DNA of 64,000 nt from RPQJ01 sp963754125 (GTDB lineage: Bacteria; Pseudomonadota; Gammaproteobacteria; Steroidobacterales; Steroidobacteraceae). Positions 1-8,516 of the stretch are shown here, piece after piece (positions within the stretch are counted from its first letter, which is position 1; each line of letters begins with the position of its first letter). Location: positions 806,001 to 870,000 of the forward strand of contig CAVWEX010000014.1 of NCBI GenBank assembly GCA_963754125.1, written 5' to 3'. Both the position numbers and the translations under genes were made by a program. The notes below the pieces were generated by a model. The model was not told the DNA's origin. It did no database searches and saw only the letters and a program-made list of their open reading frames with translations.

Positions 1-300
1 ATGCTGGCGCTGTGGCTGATGGCCGCCGCGCTGTGGTGCGGGTCGGCGATGTTCGGAGCGCGCCGCACCGCGTTCCGGCCGACCTTCTGGAGCAACGCGC
101 TGATCACGGCGCTGATCCTGCTCGGCCCCGCGATCGAGGACAGCGCCAGCGGCAAGAGCGTCCTGCAGGCGGCCGCCGTCCGCACCTGCCTGTTCGTCGC
201 GGTGGCGGTCTATGCATGGGTCACGGTGTGGGGGCTGGAGCACTGGCGCGAATCGCGGTCGCGCACGCTCGAAATGAAATCAGTGGAGGAAACAGCATGA
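1..300 (+). CDS. Small multi-pass membrane protein, possibly 5'-truncated
   Basis: I do not recognise this 99-residue protein. It is hydrophobic, with probable membrane segments near residues 2-18, 33-43 and 60-79, and ends in a short charged tail. An ATG lies exactly at the window edge, so the true start may be upstream. Its stop TGA overlaps the ATG of the next gene (ATGA at 297-300), which implies translational coupling to the channel-like protein. A joint membrane role is possible but is inference. Confidence 0.55.
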   Translation: MLALWLMAAALWCGSAMFGARRTAFRPTFWSNALITALILLGPAIEDSASGKSVLQAAAVRTCLFVAVAVYAWVTVWGLEHWRESRSRTLEMKSVEETA

Positions 301-740
301 TCGTCAGAAACCTGCTGGTCGGATTGCCGGCGATCCTGCTATGCATGGTCGTGCAGGTGGCGTTCGCATTCTGGAGCGTGCGCTATTCCGTGCAACAGTC
401 GGCGGTCGCCAAGCACGGACTCGGCTCCTTGCGCGGCGTACGCTCGATACTTGTCGCCATGCTGGCCATGATGCTGGGAAGCGTCCTGCAGATCGTGATG
501 TGGGGATTGCTGTTCGTCGCACTGGGCGAGTTCGACGAGTACTACGAGGCGATCTACCATTCGGCAGTCAATTTCGCGTCGCTGGGCTATGGCGACATCG
601 TCATGAGCAAGGACTGGAAGCTGCTGGGTCCGCTCGAGGCCGTCTGCGGAGTGCTCATGCTGGGCATGACTTCTGCGGCACTGATGGCGATCATGCAGCA
701 GGTGATCAAGCTGCAGCGGGCGGAACTGAAGCTCGACTGA
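297..740 (+). CDS. K+-channel-like pore-loop membrane protein (Ion_trans_2 type)
   Basis: 147 residues. Predicted membrane segments lie at about 4-26, 50-76 and 110-135. Between the last two is a pore-helix-like stretch (83-95) followed by SLGYGD at 95-100, which matches the T-x-G-Y-G-D potassium selectivity filter except for Ser in place of Thr. This is the layout of a two-helix channel of the Ion_trans_2 family with one extra N-terminal helix. No cytoplasmic RCK or cyclic-nucleotide domain follows; the C-terminus ends soon after the last helix. The start ATG overlaps the stop of the upstream gene, so the two are probably co-translated. Potassium selectivity is inferred from the filter only. 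Confidence 0.7.
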   Translation: MIVRNLLVGLPAILLCMVVQVAFAFWSVRYSVQQSAVAKHGLGSLRGVRSILVAMLAMMLGSVLQIVMWGLLFVALGEFDEYYEAIYHSAVNFASLGYGDIVMSKDWKLLGPLEAVCGVLMLGMTSAALMAIMQQVIKLQRAELKLD

Positions 741-789
741 TCGACGATCGACGACCCCGGCACGGCGCGGGGCGGCGTCGCGTCGGCGG

Positions 790-818
790 TTGATGACTTT
801 CACGCATTGAACTGATAT
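790..818 (+). promoter_or_regulatory. Weak sigma70-like promoter candidate
   Basis: TTGATG at 790-795 and TGATAT at 813-818 are separated by 17 bases, in a locally AT-richer part of the gap before the LssY_C gene pair. The -10 match is poor (3 of 6), so this is only a candidate. Confidence 0.2.
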
Positions 819-947
819 CTATGGAATTCTGTGGCGAGCGCTGGAACTGCTCGGCCGCACTGGGAGCAGCACGCGGGGCGTTACTGGGCTCCAGTCGTCG
901 GTCAGACCCGGAGATCGCCAGCTTCTGGAGCCTCAGTGGCCTTCGAC

Positions 948-2249
948 ATGGCATCCATCACAAGGAGAGTCCTGACCGTCGGAATTGCGACCATCGGGAT
1001 CATTGGCGGCTCGGTGTCTGCCGCAGAGCGTTCTGCGCCCTACCCCGGCTACCTGGAACGCTCGCAGTCCCGCACTCTGGGCAAGGTGCGCGTCGCTGCC
1101 GCGGCCCTGTCGCCCGACGAAGCCACCGCGGTGTATGGCGTGCCGCTCGCCGACCAACTCATCCAGCCCGTCTGGGTCGAGATTGAGAACAAGGAGGATG
1201 TGGCCTACTGGTTGATGTTTCCGGGACTCGATCCGAACTATTTCCCTGCTTCCGAGGCCGCCGAAGGCATGGCCCTCGGCGACCCGGGCAGGAAGCCCGA
1301 CGAACTGGATCGGCGCTTCAAGCAACTGGCGTTTCGCAATCCGGTGCCGCCCGGACAGACGGTGTCCGGCTTCGTCCTCACGAATCTCCACGAGGGCGTG
1401 AAACTCCTGCAGATCGACTTGTTCGCCGATCGGCGCAGCCACAGCTTCTCGTTCCTGGCGCTGGTGCCCGGCCTGCGCGCGGACTACAAGCGGAGCGAGG
1501 TCTTCCGCAACCAGCTGCGGGCGACGGACAGTGGCGTCGATTACACCGACGACGCACAGTTCCGTGCAGCGCTGGAGGCACTGCCCTGCTGCGTGACCAA
1601 CCAGGACGGCTCGAAGAACGGCGATCCGCTCAACCTCGTCATCGTCGGCGGTCTCGACGACGCCTTTCCGTCGCTGGTCCGACGCGGCTGGAGCCCGACG
1701 GAGGTGACCTGGAAGGGATCGGTGATGCGCACCGTGAGCTCCGCCATGTCGCGGGAACGCTACCCATACGCCCCGATCAGCGACCTGTACCTGTATGGGC
1801 GGCCCCAGGACATCGCGCTGCAGAAGGCTCGCGACAACATTCATCAGCGCAATCACCTGCGGCTCTGGCAGAGCCCGATGCGTTACCGCGGCCAGCAGGT
1901 CTGGGTGGGCCAGATCAGCCGCGATATCGGCAGCCGGCTCACGATTCACTCGCCGACCTTCACGACCCACAAGATCGATCCAGACGTGGACGAGGCCGCC
2001 CTGGCCCTGACCGAGGACCTGGTCTACTCGCAGGGCCTGCGGGCCATCGGCTTCGTGGGTGGCGTCGGCGCCGCAGCCAGGGATGCCCCGCGCAAGAACC
2101 TGACGACGGACCCTTACTACACGCGCGGATTGCGAACGGTGCTGTTCTTCGACCGCGAACCGACGTCGCTCACGGAGATCGAGATCCTGCCCTGGCGCAC
2201 CGGTGGCGAGGGATTCGTGGAGCAGGCGACCGATGAGCCGCAGCCATGA
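948..2249 (+). CDS. Exported LssY_C-domain protein (copy 1)
   Basis: 433 residues from the ATG at 948, which begins a signal peptide (hydrophobic core about 8-22, AxA-like cleavage near 27). An upstream ATG at 831 in frame adds an unconvincing N-terminus. Residues about 40-200 form a domain shared with the next gene (QPVWVEIENK here, QPVWIEVRND there). The C-terminal part carries the LssY C-terminal domain pattern: LPCC near 205, then LYGRPQDIALQK, HLRLWQSPMRYRGQQVWVG and SRDIGSR. The molecular function of LssY_C is not established; the domain also occurs fused to PAP2-type phosphatases near secretion genes. The stop overlaps the next start by 4 bases. The protein is probably periplasmic. Confidence 0.72.
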   Translation: MASITRRVLTVGIATIGIIGGSVSAAERSAPYPGYLERSQSRTLGKVRVAAAALSPDEATAVYGVPLADQLIQPVWVEIENKEDVAYWLMFPGLDPNYFPASEAAEGMALGDPGRKPDELDRRFKQLAFRNPVPPGQTVSGFVLTNLHEGVKLLQIDLFADRRSHSFSFLALVPGLRADYKRSEVFRNQLRATDSGVDYTDDAQFRAALEALPCCVTNQDGSKNGDPLNLVIVGGLDDAFPSLVRRGWSPTEVTWKGSVMRTVSSAMSRERYPYAPISDLYLYGRPQDIALQKARDNIHQRNHLRLWQSPMRYRGQQVWVGQISRDIGSRLTIHSPTFTTHKIDPDVDEAALALTEDLVYSQGLRAIGFVGGVGAAARDAPRKNLTTDPYYTRGLRTVLFFDREPTSLTEIEILPWRTGGEGFVEQATDEPQP

Positions 2250-3496
2250 CGGGCGGTGCGACCCGTTGGCGCAACGCGGTGCGCGTCTCGGCGTGGCTGA
2301 CCGTCGCGACGCTGACCATGAGCGCCTGTGCAACCTGGCAGGCGCCGCCGGACACGAGCGACACCTCGTTGCGCGCGCGGGCAGTGACGCAATCAAAGGC
2401 CGGCGTGCAATTGAGTGCCGCGGTGCTCGGGCCTCAGGACAGCCTGCGCCTCTTCGGCACGGACGTGACGGCGTCCGATGTGCAACCGGTCTGGATCGAA
2501 GTCAGGAACGATACCGACCAGATCCTGTGGCTGCTGCGCTCCGGAACCGATCCGGATTATTTTTCGCCGCTGGAGGTCGCGTGGTCCGCCCACACCCTGC
2601 TGGGCGGCAAGACCAACGAGCGCATCGACGAGCATTTCGGCCGGCTCGCGTTTCCGCACCTGCTACCGGCGCGGGCTGCGCGCAGTGGAATCCTGTTCAC
2701 CAATCCGCAGCCGGTGCACAAATTGCTGAACGTGGACCTGCTGGGGAACCGGACGATGGTTCCCTTCACCCTGTTACTCCCGGTACCTGGCGAAGCCTCG
2801 GACCTGCCGGACGTGGTTCACCGCTACGAGGATGCTGCGATCAGCAGCTACGATGATCTCGATGGGCTGCGCAGGGCGCTCGAGACCCTGCCCTGCTGTG
2901 CAGCGACGGCCGACGGCCGTACCGATGGTGCGCCGCTCAACGTCGTCGTCATCGGGCATCTCGACGACATCGCGGCGGCTGGAAGCCGGCGTGGTTATCG
3001 TCGCGGTCCGGGCGGAACGGGTGCAAGTCCGCATGTATTCGGACGTCCTCCCGATCTCTATTTCCGCAAGCGAGCGCAAGCCGGGGCACCTGCCGTTGGC
3101 CTGCGGGTCTGGCGGGCACCTGTGAACTATCGCGGGCAGTTCGTGTTCGTGGCCCAGGCCGGCCGACCGGTCGGCGGACGATTCCTGCCGGAGGGCTCGC
3201 AGGACCTGCAGCTTCATCCCGACGTCGATGAAGTTCGCCACTTCCTCATCCACGACTTCATGTACTCGGGAGGCCTCGAAGGACTGGCGTTCGTGAGCGG
3301 TGTCGGCGCCGTGCCGTCCGCAAAGCCGCGCGCCTTGCCGGGCGGAGGAAGCTATTTCACGGACGGCAGGCGCGTCGTGCTGTTCCTTGGCACCCGCCCG
3401 CTGACGTTCTCCGACGTGCAGATCCTGGACTGGGAGCCGGTTCTGCCTGGGCCGCAGACTGAACCCCCGCAGGAGTCCGGCGATGCGCAACAGTAG
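2246..3496 (+). CDS. LssY_C-domain lipoprotein-like paralogue (copy 2)
   Basis: 416 residues. The N-terminus is basic then hydrophobic and ends in MSAC (Cys28), a plausible though non-ideal lipobox. The rest parallels the upstream protein: the QPVWIEV domain, then LPCC, GRPPDLYFRK, LRVWRAPVNYRGQFVFVAQ and a closing GLEGLAFVSGVGAV block. This is a tandem duplication in which copy 2 has diverged, losing the SRDIG segment. Its start overlaps copy 1 by 4 bases and its stop overlaps the hydrolase gene by 14 bases, so the three are one operon. Function is unknown. Confidence 0.7.
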   Translation: MTGGATRWRNAVRVSAWLTVATLTMSACATWQAPPDTSDTSLRARAVTQSKAGVQLSAAVLGPQDSLRLFGTDVTASDVQPVWIEVRNDTDQILWLLRSGTDPDYFSPLEVAWSAHTLLGGKTNERIDEHFGRLAFPHLLPARAARSGILFTNPQPVHKLLNVDLLGNRTMVPFTLLLPVPGEASDLPDVVHRYEDAAISSYDDLDGLRRALETLPCCAATADGRTDGAPLNVVVIGHLDDIAAAGSRRGYRRGPGGTGASPHVFGRPPDLYFRKRAQAGAPAVGLRVWRAPVNYRGQFVFVAQAGRPVGGRFLPEGSQDLQLHPDVDEVRHFLIHDFMYSGGLEGLAFVSGVGAVPSAKPRALPGGGSYFTDGRRVVLFLGTRPLTFSDVQILDWEPVLPGPQTEPPQESGDAQQ

Positions 3497-4577
3497 ACGA
3501 ATGAGCCGCCTGAACGAGAGCAGGTTCCCACCGGCTCGGTTGGCATTCCTGTCCTTGGTTCTCCTGAGCGCCTGCGCCACGACGCCACCGCCGGTCGAAA
3601 AGTACGCGGTCGAGTTGGAAGCAGAAGTAACCGACGGCCGCGGACGCTTCCGCGAGATCTTCTGTGCGGTATTGCAGCGGGGTGGAACCGAGCTTCCGGA
3701 TTACCGGCCATGCGATGAGGCGATGAGCCCGGTCAGCAGCGAACCACACGGCTCAGGCGAGCCCGTTCCGCAGGGGCCGTCGCAGCGAAGACTGGTGGCG
3801 GCTGTCGTGTCTGGTATCGGTTACGAATGCTTCGCCGAGTGGCTCGATCCGCCCGAGACCGTGGCGGCCCATGTCCGGAAATATGACTACGGCGCGATCC
3901 AGATGAAGGTCGATGCGCTGTCCGGAATCGAAACCAACGCCCGCCAGATCCGCGACGCGATCATGGCGATGCCGGCCGAACCCGCACCCCGCCTGGTCCT
4001 GATCGGGTACTCCAAGGGCGCTCCGGATATCCTGGAAGCCGTGGTCCGCTACCCAGAGATCCACGGGCGCGTGGCCGCGGTCGTGAGTGCGGCCGGCGCC
4101 GTTCGCGGCTCCGCGCTGGCCAACGACGCGGAACAACACCAGGCAGAACTCCTCCGACACTGGCCGGGTGCGAAGTGCGACAAGGGGGACGGTGGCGCGG
4201 TCGCCAGCCTGCGCCCGGATGTTCGCGTTGCCTGGCTGGCGGAGAACCCACTGCCGTCTGAGCTTCACTACTACTCGCTCGTGACCTTGCCGACTCCGGA
4301 GCGAATTTCCCGGATCAACTCGAAGTCGTACAAGGACCTCGGTCGGATCGACTGGCGAAACGACAGCCAGGTCATCTACTCCGATCAGATCATTCCGGGG
4401 AGCACGCTGCTGGGTTTCCTGAACGCCGATCACTGGGCGATCGCGGTGCCGCTGAGTCGCTCCCACCCGGTCCTTTCCGGTTTTCTGGTCGACCAGAACG
4501 AATATCCCCGCGAGGCGTTGCTCGAGGCCCTGCTGCGCTACATCGAGGAGGACCTGGATCGCCAGGGCGCTCGTTAG
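3483..4577 (+). CDS. Alpha/beta-hydrolase-fold lipoprotein
   Basis: 364 residues. A clear lipobox LSAC (Cys31) follows a hydrophobic stretch, so the protein is likely a lipid-anchored periplasmic or outer-membrane protein. GYSKG at 175-179 is the nucleophile elbow, with Ser177 the predicted nucleophile. DHWA with His317 is the likely catalytic histidine. I cannot assign the acid with certainty. The substrate is unknown; an esterase or lipase acting at the envelope is the family expectation. The gene begins inside the end of the upstream LssY_C gene; an alternative ATG lies 18 bases further in (3501). It is the last gene of the three-gene run. Confidence 0.68.
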   Translation: MRNSRRMSRLNESRFPPARLAFLSLVLLSACATTPPPVEKYAVELEAEVTDGRGRFREIFCAVLQRGGTELPDYRPCDEAMSPVSSEPHGSGEPVPQGPSQRRLVAAVVSGIGYECFAEWLDPPETVAAHVRKYDYGAIQMKVDALSGIETNARQIRDAIMAMPAEPAPRLVLIGYSKGAPDILEAVVRYPEIHGRVAAVVSAAGAVRGSALANDAEQHQAELLRHWPGAKCDKGDGGAVASLRPDVRVAWLAENPLPSELHYYSLVTLPTPERISRINSKSYKDLGRIDWRNDSQVIYSDQIIPGSTLLGFLNADHWAIAVPLSRSHPVLSGFLVDQNEYPREALLEALLRYIEEDLDRQGAR

Positions 4578-4715
4578 CAAGAGATCGCCTGCGCCGACTC
4601 GACCAAAGTGGGATACTCGGACCGCGCTGTGGAGCCACCCCGAATGCCGGGGCGGGCGATCGCAGGTGCCGTGCCTCATCCGAACCGTTTCACTGGCCAA
4701 GAGGAGACTGGATCC

Positions 4716-5150
4716 ATGAAGATCATCAGTAAGGCACTCTGTGTCATGTTGCTGGCGATACCGGCACTGGCGGCTGCCGAGGGCATCAACAACTGCAGCC
4801 AGGTCAACATCGGCGACGATGTCCTCGCGAAGTTCCCGAACGCCAAAAAGGCCTGCCATGACGTGACCCTGAAAGGTGACGGCATCTACATGCATTTTGT
4901 CGCCCAGGTCGTCGCCACGGACAAGGACACCGTGACCGTGGACCTGCTGGACAGCAAGGACAAGGGCATCAGCCGGGTGAAGTTCATTCCAGCGGCAGGC
5001 CAGACCGTCAAGTTCGACGGCAAGGACATGAAGTACACGGAGCTCAAGAAGGGAACGAAGCTCGATTTCTACGTCGAGCACAGTCAGTGGGGTCTGTATG
5101 CGAGCCCGGAGGGTAAACGGATGACCATCGTGAGCAGAGAGGATCTCTGA
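4716..5150 (+). CDS. Small secreted protein of unknown function
   Basis: 144 residues. The start at 4716 is chosen because it opens a standard signal peptide ending in ALAAAEG and is preceded by GAGGAG at 4701-4706. The mature part is about 120 residues, rich in Asp and Lys, predicted mostly beta, with two cysteines (near 24 and 44) that could form a disulfide. I recognise no family. A 138-base gap separates it from the hydrolase gene, so it may have its own promoter. Confidence 0.62.
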   Translation: MKIISKALCVMLLAIPALAAAEGINNCSQVNIGDDVLAKFPNAKKACHDVTLKGDGIYMHFVAQVVATDKDTVTVDLLDSKDKGISRVKFIPAAGQTVKFDGKDMKYTELKKGTKLDFYVEHSQWGLYASPEGKRMTIVSREDL

Positions 5151-5211
5151 CGGTCCCGGCTGCCTGGTTCGATTCGACGCGGGAGGCGAAACCCCGCCCG
5201 GGAAGCAGAAG

Positions 5212-5243
5212 ACCGGCCCCGCCTCGCGAGAGACGGGGCCGGT
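5212..5243. terminator. Hairpin between convergent genes
   Basis: A perfect 10-base inverted repeat, accggccccg at 5212-5221 and its complement at 5234-5243, with a 12-base loop, followed by TTTGG. It sits in the gap between the secreted-protein gene (+) and guaA (-), where a bidirectional terminator is expected. The T-run is short. Confidence 0.5.
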
Positions 5244-5345
5244 TTGGCATCGCACCCGAGGTCACCTTAGACCAGCAGGCGTTCTTCATCTGGACGCATG
5301 ATCCGGCAGCAGGTGCCGCGCGCGAGGATCTTTATCGGATCCGAA

Positions 5346-6948
5346 TCACTCCCACTCGATCGTCGCCGGCGGCTTGCCGCTGATGTCGTACACCACGCGC
5401 GAGACGCCCCTCACCTCGTTGACGATGCGTCGCGAACAGACGTCGAGCAGCTCGTACGGCAGGTGCGCCCAGTGCGCCGTCATGAAGTCCACGGTCTCGA
5501 CGGCCCGCAGCGCGATCACGGGCTCGTGGCGCCGGCCGTCGCCGGTGACGCCCACGCTCTTCACGGGCAGGAACACCGCGAAGGCCTGGCTCGTCTTCTC
5601 GTACCAGCCCGCCCTGCGCAGTTCCTCGATGAAGATGTGGTCGGCGAGGCGCAGCGTGTCGGCCGCGGCGCGGGTCACCTCGCCGAGGATGCGCACGCCG
5701 AGGCCGGGGCCCGGGAACGGGTGGCGCTGGACCATCTCGGCAGGCAGGCCGAGCTCGACGCCGATGCGCCGCACCTCGTCCTTGAACAGCTCGCGCAGCG
5801 GCTCGACGAGCCTGAGCTTCATGGTCTCGGGCAGGCCGCCGACGTTGTGGTGCGACTTGATGACGTGCGCCTTGCCGGTCTTGCTGCCGGCCGACTCGAT
5901 CACGTCCGGGTAGATCGTGCCCTGCGCGAGGAACTCCACGCCCTCGAGCTTCGCGGCCTCGCTCGTCGAAAATCTCGATGAACAGGCGCCCGATGATCTT
6001 GCGCTTGGCCTCGGGATCCGCGACGCCCGCGAGCGCCGCAAAGAAGCGCTCGGCGGCATCCACGCGGATCACCCGCACGCCGAGGTTGCGCGCGAACACG
6101 GCCATCACCTGGTCGCCCTCGTGGTGGCGCAACAGGCCGTGGTCCACGAACACGCAGGTGAGCTGGTCGCCGATCGCCTTGTGCAGCAGCGCCGCGACGA
6201 CCGAGGAGTCCACGCCGCCCGAGAGTCCCAGCAGCACCTTGCCGCCACCGACCTGCGCGCGCACGCGCGCGACCGCATCCTCGATGATGTTGCCGGCGCT
6301 CCAGCTCGAGTCGCAGCCGCAGATGTCGTGCAGGAAGCGCTCGTAGATGCGCGTCCCCTGGCGCGTGTGGGTAACTTCGGGGTGGAACTGCAGCGCGTAG
6401 AGCCGGCGCGTCTCGTCGGCCATGCCTGCGAACGGCAGGTCGGGAGTGGAGGCGATGGACTTGAAGCCCGAAGGCAGCTCGACGACGCGGTCGCCGTGGC
6501 TCATCCAGACATCGAGCAGGCCGTGGCCCTCGGCGTTGACACGGTCCTCGATGTCGCGCAGCAGCGCCGAGTGGCCGCGGGCGCGCACCTCGGCGTAGCC
6601 GAATTCGTGCACGGCACCGGGCTCGACACGGCCGCCGAGCTGCGCGGCCATCGTCTGCATGCCGTAGCAGATGCCGAGCACAGGGACGCCGAGCTCGAAC
6701 ACGACCGCGGGCGCGACCGGCGCGCCGGCCTGCGTCACCGACTCGGGACCGCCCGACAGGATGACGCCGCGCGCCCCGAAGGCACGCACCGCCTCGTCGC
6801 CCGCGTCCCACGGGTGGATCTCGCAGTACACGCCGAGCTCGCGCACCCGACGCGCAATCAGCTGCGTGTACTGCGAGCCGAAGTCGAGGATCAGGATCCG
6901 GTGCGCGTGGATATCGGGCGGGCGGGCGGTCGCGGACTCAGCTGACAC
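5346..6948 (-). CDS. guaA: GMP synthase (glutamine-hydrolysing), frame broken by one base
   Basis: Converts XMP to GMP using ATP and glutamine. The N-terminal class I amidotransferase domain carries the nucleophile motif LGICYGMQ and HPEVTH. The PP-loop ATPase LSGGVDSSV follows, then the C-terminal dimerisation domain with HPFPGPGLGVRILGE and the ending PPATIEWE. The frame breaks at about 5961: on the coding strand GACGAG-C-GAGGCC has one extra C, and deleting it restores FDEEAAKLEGVEF. With that repair the protein is about 533 residues, close to the usual 525. The GTG start overlaps the end of guaB by 11 bases, so the two are one operon. The break is probably a sequencing error. Confidence 0.93.
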
Positions 6949-8407
6949 GGTAATTCGGCGCTTCCTTGGTGATCGTCACGTCGTGGACGTGGCTCTCGCG
7001 CATTCCGGCCCCGGTGATGCGCACGAACTTCGGCCGGGTGCGCATCTCCTCGATGCTGCCGCTGCCGGTGTAGCCCATCGCGGCGCGCAGGCCGCCCGTG
7101 AGCTGGTGCAGGATCGCGACGATGCTGCCCTTGTAGGGCACGCGGCCCTCGACGCCTTCGGGCACGAGCTTCTCGAGCTCGGCCGTGGTGTCCTGGAAAT
7201 ACCGGTCGCGCGAGCCGTGCGCCTGGGCCATGGCACCGAGCGAGCCCATGCCGCGATAGGACTTGTAGGAGGCGCCCTGGTAGAGCTCGACCTCGCCCGG
7301 CGATTCCTCGGTGCCGCCGAACAGGCTGCCGATCATCACGCAGTAGGCCCCGGCGACGATCGCCTTGGCGACGTCGCCCGAGAAGCGGATGCCGCCGTCC
7401 GCGATGACGGGCACGCCGTGCGGCGCGAGCGCGGCCGCCACGTTCGCGACCGCGGAGATCTGCGGCACGCCCACGCCCGCCACGACGCGCGTGGTGCAGA
7501 TCGACCCGGGGCCGATGCCGACCTTGACCGCGTCGGCGCCGGCATCCACCAGCGCCATGGCCGCCTCGGCGGTCACGATGTTGCCGGCGATCACCTGCTG
7601 CGCGGGCCACTTCGCCTTGATCCTCGCGACGGTCTCGATCACGCCGCGCGAGTGGCCGTGCGCCGTGTCCACCACGATCACGTCCACGCCCGCCTCGCGC
7701 AGCGCCGCCACGCGATCGAGGGTGTCGGCGCTCGTGCCCACGGCAGCCCCGACGCGCAGCGCGCCGCGCTCGTCCTTGCAGGCGCGCGGGAACTCGGTGG
7801 CCTTCTGGAAGTCCTTCACCGTGATCATGCCCTTGAGCGCGAAGTCGTCGTCGATCACCAGCACCTTCTCGATGCGGTGCTTGTGCAACAGCGCCAGCAC
7901 GACCTCCTTAGGCGAGTTCTCGCGCACGGTGACGAGCCGCTCGCGGGGCGTCATGACGGAGGAGACCGGCGAGTCGAACCGCGTCTCGAAGCGCAGGTCG
8001 CGGTGCGTGACGATGCCCACGGCCTTGCCGTCCTGCACCACCGGGACGCCGGAGATGTTCTTGGCGCGGGTAAGCTCGAGCACCTCGCGGATCGTGGCCT
8101 CGGGCCGCACGGTGATCGGGTCGTGGATGATGCCGCTCTCGAAGCGCTTCACCCGCACGACCTCGCGCGCCTGCTGCTCGATCGACATGTTCTTGTGGAC
8201 GATGCCGACGCCGCCCTCCTGCGCGATGGAAATCGCGAGCCGGTGCTCGGTCACGGTGTCCATCGCCGCCGAGAGGATCGGCAGGTTCAGGTGGATGCCC
8301 CGCGTGAGCTGCGTGCCCAGGCTGACCTCGTGCGGCAGCACCTGCGAGTAGGCAGGCACCAGCAGGACGTCGTCGAAGGTGAGGGCTTCCTCGAGGATGC
8401 GCAGCAT
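6938..8407 (-). CDS. guaB: IMP dehydrogenase
   Basis: Oxidises IMP to XMP with NAD+, the committed step to GMP. 489 residues from the ATG at 8407, matching the usual 488; it begins MLRILEEALTFDDVLLVPA. Two CBS domains occupy about residues 90-200. The catalytic loop GPGSICTTR with the active-site Cys is near 303, followed by the GGIRFSGD phosphate-binding segment and the mobile flap region. guaA follows with an 11-base overlap. Upstream is the divergent xseA, separated by 109 bases that hold a candidate -10 for guaB. Confidence 0.96.
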   Translation of the reverse strand: MLRILEEALTFDDVLLVPAYSQVLPHEVSLGTQLTRGIHLNLPILSAAMDTVTEHRLAISIAQEGGVGIVHKNMSIEQQAREVVRVKRFESGIIHDPITVRPEATIREVLELTRAKNISGVPVVQDGKAVGIVTHRDLRFETRFDSPVSSVMTPRERLVTVRENSPKEVVLALLHKHRIEKVLVIDDDFALKGMITVKDFQKATEFPRACKDERGALRVGAAVGTSADTLDRVAALREAGVDVIVVDTAHGHSRGVIETVARIKAKWPAQQVIAGNIVTAEAAMALVDAGADAVKVGIGPGSICTTRVVAGVGVPQISAVANVAAALAPHGVPVIADGGIRFSGDVAKAIVAGAYCVMIGSLFGGTEESPGEVELYQGASYKSYRGMGSLGAMAQAHGSRDRYFQDTTAELEKLVPEGVEGRVPYKGSIVAILHQLTGGLRAAMGYTGSGSIEEMRTRPKFVRITGAGMRESHVHDVTITKEAPNYRVS

Positions 8408-8439
8408 GGGCGGACCCGGCAGGTGAAAGGAAGCGCGCA

Positions 8440-8445
8440 ATTGTA
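8440..8445 (-). promoter_or_regulatory. Candidate -10 element for guaBA
   Basis: TACAAT on the minus strand (5 of 6 to consensus), 33 bases upstream of the guaB ATG. No good -35 hexamer is visible at 17 bases; TTCCCC at 8468-8463 is the best. Confidence 0.35.
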
Positions 8446-8516
8446 CCCGCCGCGACCTGAGAGGGGAAACGGCGCCCCCCTGCGGCCCGATCGAGTCCGC
8501 TAAACTCGCCGCCGAC

